From Eleginops maclovinus (Eukaryota; Chordata; Actinopteri; Perciformes; Eleginopidae): 64,000 nt of DNA. Shown here one piece after another: positions 42,282-55,740 of the stretch. Position 1 is the first letter of the stretch; every line of letters begins with the position of its first letter. A program made the position numbers and the translations under genes. The notes beneath the pieces are model-generated. The model saw only the letters and a program-made list of their open reading frames with translations, did no database searches and was not told the DNA's origin. The DNA lies in contig NC_086368.1 of assembly GCF_036324505.1 (NCBI RefSeq), positions 16,390,378 to 16,454,377 on the forward strand, read 5' to 3'.

Positions 42282-43276
42282 TTACCCCAGAGAGCTGTAT
42301 TTCCTTTTTGCTCCACTAAGAGCAAATATAATGATTCCAAATCCATATGACAGTGTATAAACTGGAAAAAAAGCATAAAAGTTACCACAGAAATAGCATC
42401 TTACCATGGCGTCTGCATTTATTACATGCTATAAAACCATGTAGTTTACCGTGATAGGAGTTTAAGTTTATGATGGCCACAAAAAGTGCAACACAAAATC
42501 CCCAGTAAACATCTAAAGAGAAAGAGAGATGGAATTAAAATATTATGACATATCTGGAAACAGATCTGAATCTAGACCTGATTGGTAATTATATTTCAAG
42601 GTATATCATTCAGCATTTTGCGATGGCAATCGAAACCAGCCATTTTATTGCTCACTCAGGTGCTGGTACAGATTATAATCAATTCATGTATCAAGTGTCT
42701 GTACCTCTTCTGTCATATGGAGGGCCTTTACATCTCCTAGTATGGGCTGGGATATCTGACAGAAAATATAACAAAGAATTAACATTAGTATTAGCATTGT
42801 TGTCAAAAGAAGATTATGGGATTATCTCAAATAACATATCAAATGCACATCTTCTGGTAAAAATATGACAGCAATTCAATTCAAGTTCAAATTACCTGAT
42901 ATTATGCCCACAACCTCAAACACTATGGTGGAAAACACAGCAGAAACTGATGGAATAATGAGTGCTGGAACACAACACGAACATTATTAAACAGACGACA
43001 TTCTACAAGTTGTAAGTAAATTGACCATTTAGATCAGTTGTTAAGAATCTAAATAAGGATGTATGTCTACTTACAACGGAAAGGCCTATACAGTGCTGTT
43101 CCACATCCCAGACCGAAACAGATTGAATAAAAATGGTAATATTTGTCTGAAATGTTCAAAAGAATAGATAAAAAAAATCTTTAACATTGTCAAAATAAAC
43201 ATTGATTACTTTTGTTTTCTACCGCCACATTAATGTACAGTACATACAGTGTTGGTATAAGTCCCCTTCCATATTC
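42282..43276 (-). CDS. Unrecognised small multi-pass membrane protein (five-exon model, about 102 aa)
   Basis: Five short exons join in one frame with GT/AG borders: 43248-43276, 43075-43146, 42896-42964, 42450-42512 and 42282-42363. The start is taken as the ATG at 43272 (MEGDLYQHYKYYHF). The product has three or four hydrophobic segments: about residues 13-28 (FYSICFGLGCGTALYR), 34-53 (LIIPSVSAVFSTIVFEVVGI), 56-74 (VYWGFCVALFVAIINLNS) and 78-91 (LSYGFGIIIFALSG). It ends in a Lys/Arg-rich tail (AKRKYSSLG). Hydrophobicity in the same frame across four junctions, with three internal exons of 63-72 nt, supports a real gene; no family was recognised. An additional 5' exon (43549-43599) is possible. 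The TAA could also be bypassed by a gtaagt donor at 42285. It is transcribed away from bicd2 and towards transketolase. Confidence 0.45.
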
Positions 43277-45036
43277 CTGAAAAAGACACATTATCAGGAT
43301 CTCTTGATATAGTAAGAACAACACCAATAGACTGATTGGTAAACACAGAGTAGGCTGTTGCTAGAGACAGAAACAGATGGGGGAGACTGAAAAAAGAGAG
43401 AGAAAGCAGGCGAATGGGAGAGAGGGAGAGAGAGAAAGAGAGAGACCAGGATTATATAGTAATATAAATCAGAAATATTATAGTGAGTATAAACTTACAT
43501 TACAACAGGTAAAAACCCTGAGAACCAGAAAAGAACAAGTATACACACCGTTTATATTAAGTTGCAGGTGAATTTTCCAGGCAGGTATTCCAACAACACC
43601 TATAAGACAAGTTTGTGAAACCTGTCAAACAACTCCGTTAAGTAATAAGCACAGACAGAAGGAAAGTCCCAGATAAGTAGGTTTTACTTTCACATTCTTT
43701 CATAGGCTAGTTTTATATGTTTGTTAGGCGTCAAGGCTTAATGGCAATGGTTTAATAACGAGAAATCTGAATTTTTAGCTTTTGGCTTCACATAGGTAAT
43801 GTCTGGACAATGGTTGTAAATATTATTGATGTAAACATCACAAAACAAACATTAGAAACATTGTAATATATTTACATCATCTCAGTCCGTGTAATTAAGC
43901 AAAAGGACACATTTGATATTTCAAGTCTGATTTTCTTCATTTCATATAATCCTAATTTTAATGTAATATTTTTGGGTTCAGGACTGTTGATCTCAGCTCT
44001 AGGAGCTGCTGATGGGCAATTTATTGACGATTGATAGTTTAAACTATTCATCAGAAAATATTCGACAGTTAATATACTATGAAAATAACCTCAGATCATC
44101 AGATCATGAAAAACATAAAAGTGTTTTTTTAATACTGTGAACCATGTTGTTGTTCAACTTTCTGAATATATTTTTCACATTTCTGCACAGCCCTCCACTT
44201 TAAAATATAATATACTGAAGTTTGCACATATAGTCATGTATTCATTGTACTACGTTTGTTTGTTTTGTTTATTTGTATATACAAATTTGGGGTAAATACT
44301 TTGTTGTTTTCTTTTTTTAATGTTTAATATTTTCTTTAACTATATTATTATATTTCGTAATATATATTTTAGAATAATTTTATTTTTGACATTATCTTAC
44401 AACATATTTCTGTATGTTTCCACCTCCATATACCAAAGCAAATGTATTGTATGAGTAAAAGTACCTGGCAATAAACTCGATCCTGATTCTTCTGATTGTA
44501 GTCTTACACCCATAAACAAAAACTAAATATAATGCAGCAAGTCTGAAACGTTAATAAAGTCGTAGTTACATTATAAAGTCTGTAGATGGCAGTGATGTAC
44601 TGACATCTTCAGTAAATTACCAGAACCGGTCCAAGCCGGCGCAATGGATTCTGGTACTTGAAGTCAATAGGACAGCTGCAGAGCGTAGATTGTGATATGG
44701 TGGAAAAACCTCAAAACTACATTTCCCATTCAAGTCATAGCCATTTGAATGTCGTGAAAGGGGAGCTTTTTTTCCCCAATCGATGATCTCAACTGAAGTT
44801 TCCTCTGTCAGCTTCACGTAGAGGCTGAAGAAACTCCTCGAAAATGAAAAAAGTATCGTCGAGGTTGAGCTTCGTTGAAGTCCTCGGCGGGAATAGTCAA
44901 CTGGAACGTAATAACATTTAGACAATGCGGCTCAAACAAAGAAGGCAGTGATTTGTGGTCTCGGTGGTTTTCTGTGCTGCTCCTGCTTAGCCAGGGCTGG
45001 GTCCCGTTACATTGAGTGAGTCGGCGGCTCACCAAG
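43277..45036. other. Spacer and 5' region of bicd2
   Basis: The left part is AT-rich with a GA-rich tract (43380-43445) and a possible upstream exon of the minus-strand membrane gene (43549-43599). The right part (about 44620-45036) is richer in CpG and probably holds the bicd2 promoter and leader. No TATA box is evident. Open frames on the minus strand here (44617-45035) show no motif. Confidence 0.5.
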
Positions 45037-48000
45037 ATGTCTATGGAGGAGCAGGAATATCCCGAAGCGGTACTGGTGACAGAGGCCGGGCCGCAGTGGC
45101 TTCAAGTCGAGGTCGAGCGTCTCACCCGGGAGCTCCGTGAGACGACCCATGAAAAGATCCAGGCGGCCGAGTACGGGCTGGCGGTGCTGGAGGAGAAACA
45201 GCAGCTCAAGCAGCGATTTGATGAGTTGGAGACAGAATACGAGACGGTCCGACATGAGCTGGATCAGCTGAAGGAGGTAACCCAGGGTCATAGCCACGCA
45301 GACACTGACACTTTGAAGATTTGCGGTAGATTTAACGTTAACCCATTAGCTGTATCGGTATGTGAACAAACGGCTGTAAACCGAGCCGATCTCCTGTTGA
45401 AAGCATGTTACCAGACCAGAGGTTGTTGCAGCAACAACACTCTTTTTGTATTGGTAATCCCAGTCATCATACAATATAGTAGTTAATCAAACACTGGTTG
45501 AAGTTCATATAGCAATCATGGCCCTGGTTCCTTTAAAGCTCAGCTATAACTTTAATGTATGCCTCCAAAAACGACAAAGTGCCCCAAAGAGCATACCGAC
45601 AAGCTGAAAAACTATATGAAGTCAGCCAGATTATCATAAACTAGACAATATTCGTGTGGTTTAATGATTTCCTCACCTTGTAGGATAAACATCAACATTA
45701 CTTTTTGGTCACTTGCCCGTACTTGCTCCTGGTATGCAAGTAAGGTTGAGGCCTTCAGATCAGACGCCTGCAGCTGCAGCAGTATGTCAAATTGAGATGC
45801 CTATGTGGCCAACCTGCTGTGAGTTTATTGGGTTTAAAAGTAACAGGAAGGGTCCATGCTGTAGTAGAAGAGACACACTTGTCAGACTTGTTTTGCATTT
45901 CAGATTAAAGTGAAGCTTGAGAAAGATGATATCCCTCCTATGTTATTTTTGTAACGCTTACTCCAATGTCCTTTTCTATCATTTATCCTGCTCTTTGGAG
46001 AGACATTTCTGAAGTAAGACTACAACAGTGCTAGCATTGTTTTTTGGGGGGATCTTTCAGTGTCTTTGGGTCACTTAGCAGTCAAAAGAGACCTTGATTC
46101 ACATGGCAAGGAGGTTTTATTATTCATCATAACTCAATTCAGCCTGAGCCTTAACCCAATTTAGCAATACAACGTTAAGACTTCAAGCCATGCTGTTGTC
46201 AACACAACTATAGCTGTCCCCTCAGCCCTTGATCTTTGAAAGGAGCGGTACAGTTTTAGTTTTCCATTTGATGCTGTGTGACAGTCATCAGAGCTAACAA
46301 TTAAAGAATAAGTCAAACCTAAGGCGGGATGGTAAAAGCAGCATCCCACACAGCTGAATGTGAGAGAGACATTCAGACACCAAAGTCAACCAAATACAAC
46401 GCAAACATTTGTTATTATCTATTTAATAAACCAATTCTTTTTTTTAGAAATGTTCAATAACGACAGACATAACAAGGAGTTGCATTGGATACTGACATTA
46501 AACATGTTGGGAAGTTAGGACTCTACATCAATGGAGAAGTTAGGGGGTTTCCTGTCTGCTTACTAACGTCAGTCGTGTATATTCTTGCAGGCAGTGTTAC
46601 TGTATCCTGAAGCACTTCTGCATTGGCTTTGAGGATGAGCACTTGTGGTCACCACTTGTTATCGATTTGTCATTGTTAATAATTGTGTGTATTGGAAAAC
46701 GGTGGTGTGGTGATTTACTGGTAGCCAGAAAGCCACAAATGCATTAAGACGGAAACAGATGACAGCTGTTATCAGACGCCTAATCGATGGGCTCAGATGG
46801 ATGTCCGTCTCTTGTTTCGATATTCAATAACCTGGCTGCAGCAACAATTCGTTTTCCTATCAACTAATTTGCATTCTATTTTCTTGCCTCTATTTTCTAT
46901 TTCACATTTTCTGACATGTAAAAAAAACAAAGCTAAAACATTCTAATTCTCACTGTCATGTATAAAAGTTGCTTGTTTTATTTAACCAACAATGAAAGCC
47001 TAAAATATAATAAGTTAACATATATATGACAAAGAAATGCATCAAATCATCTGTAAGCTTAGCTTTAAAAGAAGCTGCAACCAGGGAACATTTGGCATTT
47101 AATTGACGGATTGTCTGACTCATTGTTACAACTGTATTTCTGAATAATAAATGAGACGTCATCTAGTTATGTTGAAGAACTCACTTGTGTCACTGGTTAT
47201 GCTTAGTTGTTGTTAGATGGGGATTTTTGCCCACATAACGTTTTTTTTTTCATGGCAGATGCATACACCCAGTCACTAAGTGAGTCATAGACGTAGTCAT
47301 TGTCTTGGTATCTCATGATGCTGACGGTCACTTCTCTTTTTAGTAGAGTATGGCCCCGATGTAGGAGAAGTGATTCATTAGCACCCACTGTGCTCGAGGC
47401 TGCAGATCGATTCACGTTTTCACCGACCGCTGCCTGTCACATGTTTGTTGACGGAAAAACTGTTGCTAAAGCCAATGTGGAGTTAGAGACTAGAGGGAGA
47501 GCTGCAGCTCTGTGGGTTTCTTGACTTTCTTGGACAGTCGTTGTGATGTCAGCAGTCTGGCTCAGGGGCATGGCTTGTTGGCTGCATGTCCACAAGCCTT
47601 TAATTCAGATGGCTGTGGGAATAGGACATTAACCATTCATCTTATTTAAAGTATTGTTCTGACTCTGTTAGCTTAAGACTATACGCATTTCTTGGTATCT
47701 GTCAAATGTGCATTCACTACTGCGCTATTGGTGACCTTCATTAGACCTTGATGCTTTTATGGGACCAGAGAGTGCCGCATCATTTTCCCCAGCAGTGTTT
47801 TGTTGTTAAGTTGGTCCAAAGTGACTCTGTATGCCACAAATGCAACAGCTTTTCAGTTTAGTTGACTGACAGTACATGACCAATTTCTGCTTTATTTTGC
47901 AATATCAGTCATTCATTTAGAAGCTATGCTTCAGCTGGATAACATGGTGATAGTTTAAATAACTCACTGATGGTCACAATATGTGATTTCGTGTAAAGGA

Positions 48001-51000
48001 ATGCTCATCACTCCCAGGCTGTTGATCAGTTGCTCCATCAGTCAAGTTGTAAATGATGGGTATATATTAAGGTTTGGTTTGCAAAGATTCTAATTAGCAG
48101 AGTTTGTTAAAGATGACTCAAAGCGTTGATTTGAGTGCTGTAGTTTATTTGTTAAGGTTTGATTTGACATGTGTTTGTAACTGTAGTGATTACTGTTGTT
48201 ATTATTAGAAAGTGCAGGGGCAAACCAGACATACATAGTGTGTCTCAAGTTTTTATTAAAATGTGTTAAAACCAGATCAATGTTTAACTTTAAATTCAAA
48301 TTTGGTTGTCTCAACTCAGATTTCCATGACAGACCAAACTGAGAGAGATGATTTTGGATTGGACGACAGCGTCCTCCAGCTTGTCATGTGAGCATGATGA
48401 ATCCAAATGCATATAGTTCAAATGTATCAGTGCCTGCACTAATCTCTTTTCATGCTCTGCCAGTGAACCTCGTGACATAAAACCAATTTGTAGCAGTAGT
48501 ATAAAGTCACTGTATTTATTACTGGCTTTTGGTGTTTTGGAATAAACAATGTTTGGGTAAGATAACTCTTATCATTTGCCAGAGCGTTTTTTTAAAAGGT
48601 CTTAAAACAGACCGGCTCTTATATGTTGATCAAAGTAGTATTTCTCTGATGTTCATTCTTTCCCTGTGTCCCCAGGCTTTTGGACAGGCTTACTCGGCCC
48701 ACAGGAAGGTGGCAGCAGATGGGGAGAGCAGGGAAGAGTCACTGATCCTGGAGTCTGCCAGTAAGGAGGCTCTCTACCAGCAGAAGGTCCTCGAGCTGCA
48801 GAACGAGCTCCGGCAGTCCAAAGTTTCCCTCACCAGCGTACAAGCTGAAAATGATCGCCTGTCATCCATCGCCCTTGAGATAAGAGAGGTGAGAGGCTGT
48901 TTAATTGTCAAAGTATTTAAATATGAGGAGCAAGGAACAGACTTCAAAAACTACGCAGCCATGAATATTTCTGTTGCTCAGTGAATATTAATGTTTTCTT
49001 TAATGAAAAATAATCCTAATGTCTCTGTTAACAATGAACTCTTTATGTACACATTTAAAACTGTTTCTTACCAAGTTTTTACTTTTGTGTATTTCTAATA
49101 TGTTGACTAGAAATTGCTCCCTAGACATTGTTGACACACAGATCCACCATTTACGCGTGTGGTGTGTTGTGAGCCACACTTTTGCTTTGTAAAACTCATG
49201 GAAGTGCTAAAATCTGGTTTAGTTTATCTCACAGATGTAAGTGGGAGCCAATAACTGAATCAAAGTACTAGTGGTTTGAAATGGTACACATCTTCCCAAT
49301 AATGAACCAGTTCAAATTAAAATAGAATGAAAGAGACGGTTAGTTTAAACGATTTAACTTTAGACTGACGTTGAGGCCAGACAGCCACTAGTCATCAGGG
49401 TGAGTTGTTAGAGAGTTGAAGCCTGTGCTTGTGGTGGGGGAGGGTCTGCCTAGGAGAAGCAGGAAAGATGATGTAATGGTCCACTGTGGTTGACACAAAG
49501 GATGTCCTCTGCCAGGACTCTATAGCATGGATTGGTAAGTGGACCATGTCCTCCTTCTGTCATTACAGTCGCCTGCCAAAAGTCTTGCCCATGTGCTATG
49601 TGAAACATGCTGACACACTGATCCTTGTGTCACCTGACCAACTACACAGTTGCAAGGACGTAGTTTGCACTTCGTGGGTCATTTCCGATCAATAAAAAAC
49701 ATTGAGCATTTTTAAAAGTAGTTTTGATTTTTGTTTTCATGCATTCTCCCTGTGTGTAGGGTTCAGAGCTGGCCGATCTGCAGCGGGGTCAGCTGCGTGA
49801 TGACTTGAGAGAATGTAAGGTACGGGAGGCTCGTCTGCTGCAGGACTACAGCGAGCTAGAGGACGAGAACATCTCTCTGCAGAAACAAGTCTCTGTGCTG
49901 AGACAGAACCAGGTGAGCTAAAGGACATGGGACATTGAAGTTGAAGACACAAATTGAAGTTGGTGAAAGCGATTGGAAATAGTAAGGTTTTTCCAGATTA
50001 AACTCCTTTTATGAACAAAATCACACCCTTTTTTTGTCAGTATGTCATGTAAGAAAGTGACAAGGCAAGACATGAAAGACACCTATTCAACACTGCATTC
50101 CACCACTGAGCATCCTCCCCCCTTTTCTGTTTTTGTTTGTCTCTTTATGTATTTTTTTCTTTGTTTTCGTAGTACTCTGTCAAAAAGTCTTTGAGTTTCT
50201 ACAAAAAAAAGAGTTTTGTTCACCTTATTAGTAGTTACAGTGCATTTTAATTCAAGATTGTGTATAATGATAACTGGAAAAGATATGGTCATTTTTGCAC
50301 AATGTATCTTGGCGGATAAGAAGAGGCCACAAATCAATTAAGTAACATTTTGTTTAATTTCTATTTTTGACTATCTGCTTAGGTGGAATTTGAAGGTCTC
50401 AAGCATGAGATCCGGCGTCTGGAGGAGGACTCTCAGTGCCTTCACAGCCAGCTGGAGGAAGCTATGCGCCTGAGAGAAATCGCCGAACGACAGCTGACGG
50501 AGGCCTTAGAAACAATAAAAATAGAGCGTGAGCAGAAGGCCACTCTCCGCAAGGAGCTCTCGCACTATATGACCATCGGCGGCTCCCTGTACAGCAGCCC
50601 TTTCAATATCTCCATCGACAACCTAAAACTCCACGATGATCACTCCACCGTCTCCGAGCCCGACAACGACGACCTAATCAGAGGCTTTGAAAATGGCTTG
50701 GCCAAGCTCATTGAGGGTGAAGAAGACAACAGAGGAAACAAGAGAGGAGAGGCTTTCAAGCCAGCTCCCAGCCTGGTAGATGACCTGCTGACTGAGCTCA
50801 ACATCTCTGAGATCCAGAAACTTAAACAGCAGCTGATGCAGGTATGAAGTCCTTCAAATGCTCTTTGCCCAACCAGCCCCATAACCTGCCAGTTAACCAC
50901 AATGTATTGCCTGATCACATATTTTCAACACATTCACTCAAATTAAATTCAAAGTATGTAGTTGCACAGAAAGAGTTGATTGTCCTTTCTAACTGCTCCT

Positions 51001-54000
51001 GGGTACACCTTTGATCTGAGCAGATGTATCTGGCTTTAGTTTACTCACTCTGCTCCATGAAAGCCTTTAGAAGCAGTGCCCAAACAGATCATTGTGCCAA
51101 AACTAAATGAGTCTGTTGAAAAAAAAGATCTTTGATAAAACAATATTCCATTCATAGACAAGCTAAGTAAATGCACAAAGCTCACCAGGGATTTAAGTTT
51201 TTGAAGAAATGCCTTTTTGATGATGCCGAAACAGCAAGATTTGTTAATACGGTCCACATCAAGTGGAGTGCTTACATTGTAAATACATGATTGTTGATCA
51301 TCTGTGTTTTTATGTTTAGGTGGAGCGTGAGAAATCAGCCCTGATTAACTCCCTGCAGGAGAACCAGAAGCACCTGGAACAGGCCTATGGGACTGTGTCC
51401 GAGCAAAAGGAAACGGTCAACAAGCTGACTGAGAACCTCACTGCCATGAGGAAACTACAGGCCAGTAAGGAGCGCCATTCTGCTCTGGACAGTGAAAAAG
51501 ACCGGGACAGCCACGATGACGGAGACTACTACGAGCTGGACATCAATGGACCGGAGATCCTACAGTGCAAATACACAGTGGCTGTGTCTGAAGCTGGGGA
51601 GTTGAGGCAGGAACTGAAGACGCTGAGGTCGAAGTACGAGGAGTGTCGAACGCAGTATGAGGATGAGCGTGCGCGGTTGGATAGCGACGTCCATGACTTG
51701 AGGTCAAAGTTGTCGTCCCTGGAGAAGATAAGCCGAGCGGATCAAGCAGAGGTGGTTCGTCTGGAGAAGGAGCTGCGTTTGGTCAGCACGTCAGCAGGAG
51801 AATCACTCGGCAGCCTCAATGTGGCCCAGGATGAGCTCATAACGTTTAGTGAAGAGCTGGCCAATCTCTACAACCATGTGTGTATGTGCAACAACGAGAC
51901 CCCTAATCGTGTCATGCTCGACTACTACAAGGAAGGCAAGGGCATAGTGAGAAGAGGTAAAGAAGGGAAGGAGCAGCAGTCTTCCATACTTCTCACTAAC
52001 GGGCTAATCACTGAGACTGAATCTGAAAACTCCAGCAGCCCCACAGTCACATCCCTCCCTGAACACCGGCCAGAACCGATGAACGTGTATAACCTCGTAG
52101 CCATCATCGGGGACCAGATCCTCCACCTGCAGCAGGCAGTGGACCGCACCACTGAGCTGTCACGTCAGAGACTAGCAAACCTGGAGCTGAGCACAGTGGC
52201 AGACAAGGACAAAGAGGCTTGCATGGGAGAGATCCTCAAACTGAAGTCCCTGCTTAGCACCAAAAGGGAACAGATTGCCACTCTCAGGGCTGTGCTCAAG
52301 GCAAACAAACAGGTCAGAGGACCGCACTGTGTCTGTATGTGTGTGTGGGCTTCTGGGCCGCTGTATGCATGCCTGCTGCTGTGTATGATTCTCAGAGGAA
52401 GGATGTTCATTGTTTCTCATAGACTTTGGCTTAAAATAACTGCTGAGTTTAGTGCAATAAATGAATAATGAATGAATACTTATATAAGATCTTATTCCTT
52501 TTAGACGGCTGAGGTTGCTCTGGCCAACCTGAAGAGTAAGTATGAAAGCGAGAAAGGCATGGTGACTGAGACGATAATGAAGCTCGCAATGAACTAAAGG
52601 CTCTGAAAGAAGATGCTGCCACGTTCTCATCTCTTCGAGCCATGTTCGCTACAAGGTATGATTACTGGTTTACAACCTAAATGTGAACACGCACTGATTT
52701 ACATTTTATTCCTGACAAACTTGAAATTAGCCAACACTTGGTCAAGTGGTCCAGCACTCGCACCATTACACATGAGAACTCATGTACTGTATACGTCACA
52801 GGAAGTATGAGAACATGACCAGACTTATTTTAGCTTATTCTTCCTAAAAATAAAAAGAGAAAATCAAAAACATTCAAGTTGGTATGTATGAGACACAAAG
52901 CATTGTGGGAACAGTCTGATGTAATACTTGTGTGAGTGAACTAGCAGAGCCCTCATCCTCCCATCTGGAAATTGCTGTCTCAGGGAATGGAGAAAACATG
53001 TGACTGCAGTAGTGGATAGAAAGCAAATTGCTCCACCTGCTGGAAATAATGTCCATCTCTGGTTTCTTCCTATTCCCCTCTCTTTATCTTTCCTCTTCAT
53101 CTTTCCTCTCCTCCCCTCAGGTGTGATGAGTATGTGATCCAGCTGGATGACATGCAGAGGCAGCTGGTTGCTGCGGAGGATGAGAAGAAGACTCTGAATT
53201 CTTTGTTACGCATGGCCATCCAGCAGAAACTGGCCTTAACCCAGCGCCTGGAGGACTTGGAGTTTGACCATGAGCAGGCCCGCCGCAACAGCGCCACAGC
53301 AGTAGGAGGCAAGGGCAAACCAAAGGCCAAGGGAGCCTCTTCCAGCAAACATGTAAGTTGTATGCTCTACTGCAGAGCCAACCTTGAGCCACAAAGCATG
53401 TACGGAGGCGCTGGGTGCTTCTGCAAGGCTTAAAGTGGCCTTTTGAACTTTAAATCTTTATTTTGCAAGATTTGTTGTTCTCTCCAGTTGTGCATTCATT
53501 AAGGTGTTCTCACTCTAAGCTCTCTGTTTTGGAGCCATTATACTTCTAACACAATGTATGGCATACTAATATTATTTCTTCTTAATTATTTTTGGCCTGT
53601 TATAGTACATGGTTGTGCTCACAATGTTAGACTGGTCCAGCAGAACCATTCCTCCCTTTTTTGCTACTATTCAGGGAAAAAATATCATACAGAATATATT
53701 TAATTGGCCACAAGTGATGCACAAATCTCCTGAACATGAGGTATACGTGTTAATTTCCTTGGGATATTTATATCTTTATTTGGCTTGCGGTCCACATGAA
53801 ACTGGAAGCTTGAGTGCTAAATTAAATTCAACTGAATTAGCTTCCAGGCTACATCCAATTCCAAATGTATATGTTATAATTATAGGAACATATAATTAGT
53901 AAGTGTAAGAGGATGATGCCACATGGAACCAACAAAAAAATATATGAAAAAGTGCTTGGATATTCTAGCCTGAGAACCATTTCTGAAGAGTTTGGATGAA

Positions 54001-54445
54001 GAGGTTTAATTAGTATTTTTAACCAACTATTTTTGCATTTTGTTAACATGTTAGCTACCTTGTTATTTCTCTTGAGGAATTCTTTGGTATTTAATCAGTT
54101 CATATTCCAACTTTTTTTTTCCGCTCACTGTACCGAAAAAGGCTTGTCTTCTATAGCACATGATATACTTTCCTCTATGTTCTGTATCATACTCAGGACC
54201 TGAAGAGTTTGATTTAATTATTTCAATGATTATGACAGAGAGATTGTGTAAACATTCCCTGTATTATCAGTGACTCCCTACTGAATCCTGCATGCAAAAC
54301 AACCCTCAGTCTTCTGCTTCCATCTCATTTTTCTAACTGTTACCTTAATGATTAAACTTGATCTGAGTGATTCACTGGAAATATACATTTCAACAATCAA
54401 ATGAATGTGATTTTTCTTCTGTTTTTATTTTTCTGTTTGCAGTAA
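45037..54445 (+). CDS. bicd2: Bicaudal D homologue 2, dynein/dynactin cargo adaptor (frameshift in exon 6)
   Basis: BICD2 is a coiled-coil adaptor that activates dynein-dynactin and binds Rab6 or nuclear-pore cargo through its C-terminal coil. Exons: 45037-45276, 48676-48888, 49760-49912, 50383-50841, 51320-52312, 52505-52655, 53121-53352, and a terminal exon starting at 54443 with the stop codon. The CC1 box that contacts dynein light intermediate chain is visible ([15 protein letters not shown]). Also seen are [15 protein letters not shown], the central [36 protein letters not shown], and the cargo-binding coil ([35 protein letters not shown]). [12 protein letters not shown] favours BICD2 over BICD1. 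Without the break the protein would be about 814 aa (human 824). A missing C after 52585 turns family MKLRNELKAL into MKLAMN-stop at 52595. The upstream GTG frame at 45016 is ignored; the first ATG is 45037. Confidence 0.95.
45277..48675. other. bicd2 intron 1, nothing else seen
   Basis: A 3.4 kb first intron between the CC1-box exon and the [11 protein letters not shown] exon. It has no recognised repeat, RNA gene or coding exon. Open frames at 45713-45913 and 47203-47524 lack family features. Confidence 0.6.
53353..54442. other. bicd2 intron 7, retained-intron alternative end possible
   Basis: The donor gtaagt after the AAACAT codons and the acceptor ctgtttgcag at 54442 are strong. Reading through the donor gives a short Cys-containing tail that stops at 53431-53433, an alternative C-terminus. 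The rest of the 1.1 kb intron is AT-rich and featureless. Confidence 0.5.
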
Positions 54446-55734
54446 ACCAATCATGCCAAGTGTCCTTAAGGAGGTCCGTCAGACTGTCTGTGACAGTTTC
54501 CAGTCACCTGGTTCCTTCACTCTCTAATCATGGTCCAAATCATGTTAATGTTAACACAAGAACATATACAGTACAACAGGATTTGCCAAGGGCCTTGTTT
54601 TAGAGTGCCGAAACCAGTGTGTTTAAATCAGTTGAACATTAAGAAAGAATGACGTGTGTCCTCTGCAGTTCTTCAGTCTTCCAACAATATGCACCACTAT
54701 TATTATTGAACCATAGAAAGCATCAGCGTGGGCCTTTTGCTGATCTCTCATGCCAATGTTACCATGACTGCACTTTTTGTTTTCCCTACCCATAGCTGTT
54801 TCCTCTATCTTTTAAAAAATCATCCAAATTATTTTCAGAATGATACTTTTTTTTTTACCAGATGTGCATGTCTATCTACCAGATTCTTGGTGATATTTGT
54901 AAGTGATTCTACATATTTTTTATCCCTATTTATTTCAAAGCAACAAATTGAGAGATTATGTGGTAGTTATTTTTAAACCAGAGTCTAACAAGAGGGACAA
55001 AAACACTTTTCTGCCTTAGTTGTTTTCCTTTTGGCCTTAAATGTATGTACCCTTTCAAGGTAATCAAGATTATTGATAACCTTTTTTCCTGTTCATCTGA
55101 TCAGAATAAATATGAAATATATTATTTTCACTAAAGACGATCCTGCAAATATGGAACTTCAGTTTCAGGGTATTACTACATGTTGTGTAAGTGTGCTTGT
55201 CCTTTGTAGACATGGCAAAGCTAAAAACAAATTCAGTATGCTTGTTACGACTAAGAAAGAGTATTAATGCAAAGCTTATTTAAACATTTCTAAGTTAAAG
55301 TCAGATGTTAAAAGTATTCATTAACTTTATTCATGAAGGAGAGTTTTAATGTTATTGTTTTAATACACCTCTACAACGTTTGAGTCCTTATATCTGCACA
55401 CAAGCCTGCAATGCCATTTTGTGTCTGTTTGTATGAGTGCAATTTGCAAACATGGCCAAGAAAACACAACTAAATGTTTGTGCTATGTAAAAATGTTCAC
55501 ACATTGTTGCTCACATAATTGGTCCTAATTGTGTTTTTTTTAATATGGTTTTACTATAACTGCAATTGTATTTATTTGACACTGCTCGGATGCCATCATC
55601 CTCTTTCTTTCATAAGGGAGTCTAGAGTGAAAGTGGCTGTTCAGAATATTGGTCGTTGAAGACTGAACATGGGGTAAAACACTAGTAAAATGTTTGACTG
55701 TGTGTTATTTGCTAACAGTTATGGATGGTGAAAA

Positions 55735-55740
55735 AATAAA
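55735..55740 (+). terminator. Candidate bicd2 polyadenylation signal
   Basis: AATAAA in gtgaaaaaataaacttttac, about 1.3 kb after the stop, with a second AATAAA at 55810-55815. Which one is used cannot be told. Confidence 0.45.

Noticed and set aside
42545..42868. Plus-strand 107-codon open frame
   Set aside because: No family features; it lies in an AT-rich intron of the minus-strand membrane gene model.
45016..45036. Upstream GTG extension of the bicd2 frame
   Set aside because: Vertebrate bicd2 starts at an ATG; the first one at 45037 gives the expected N-terminus.
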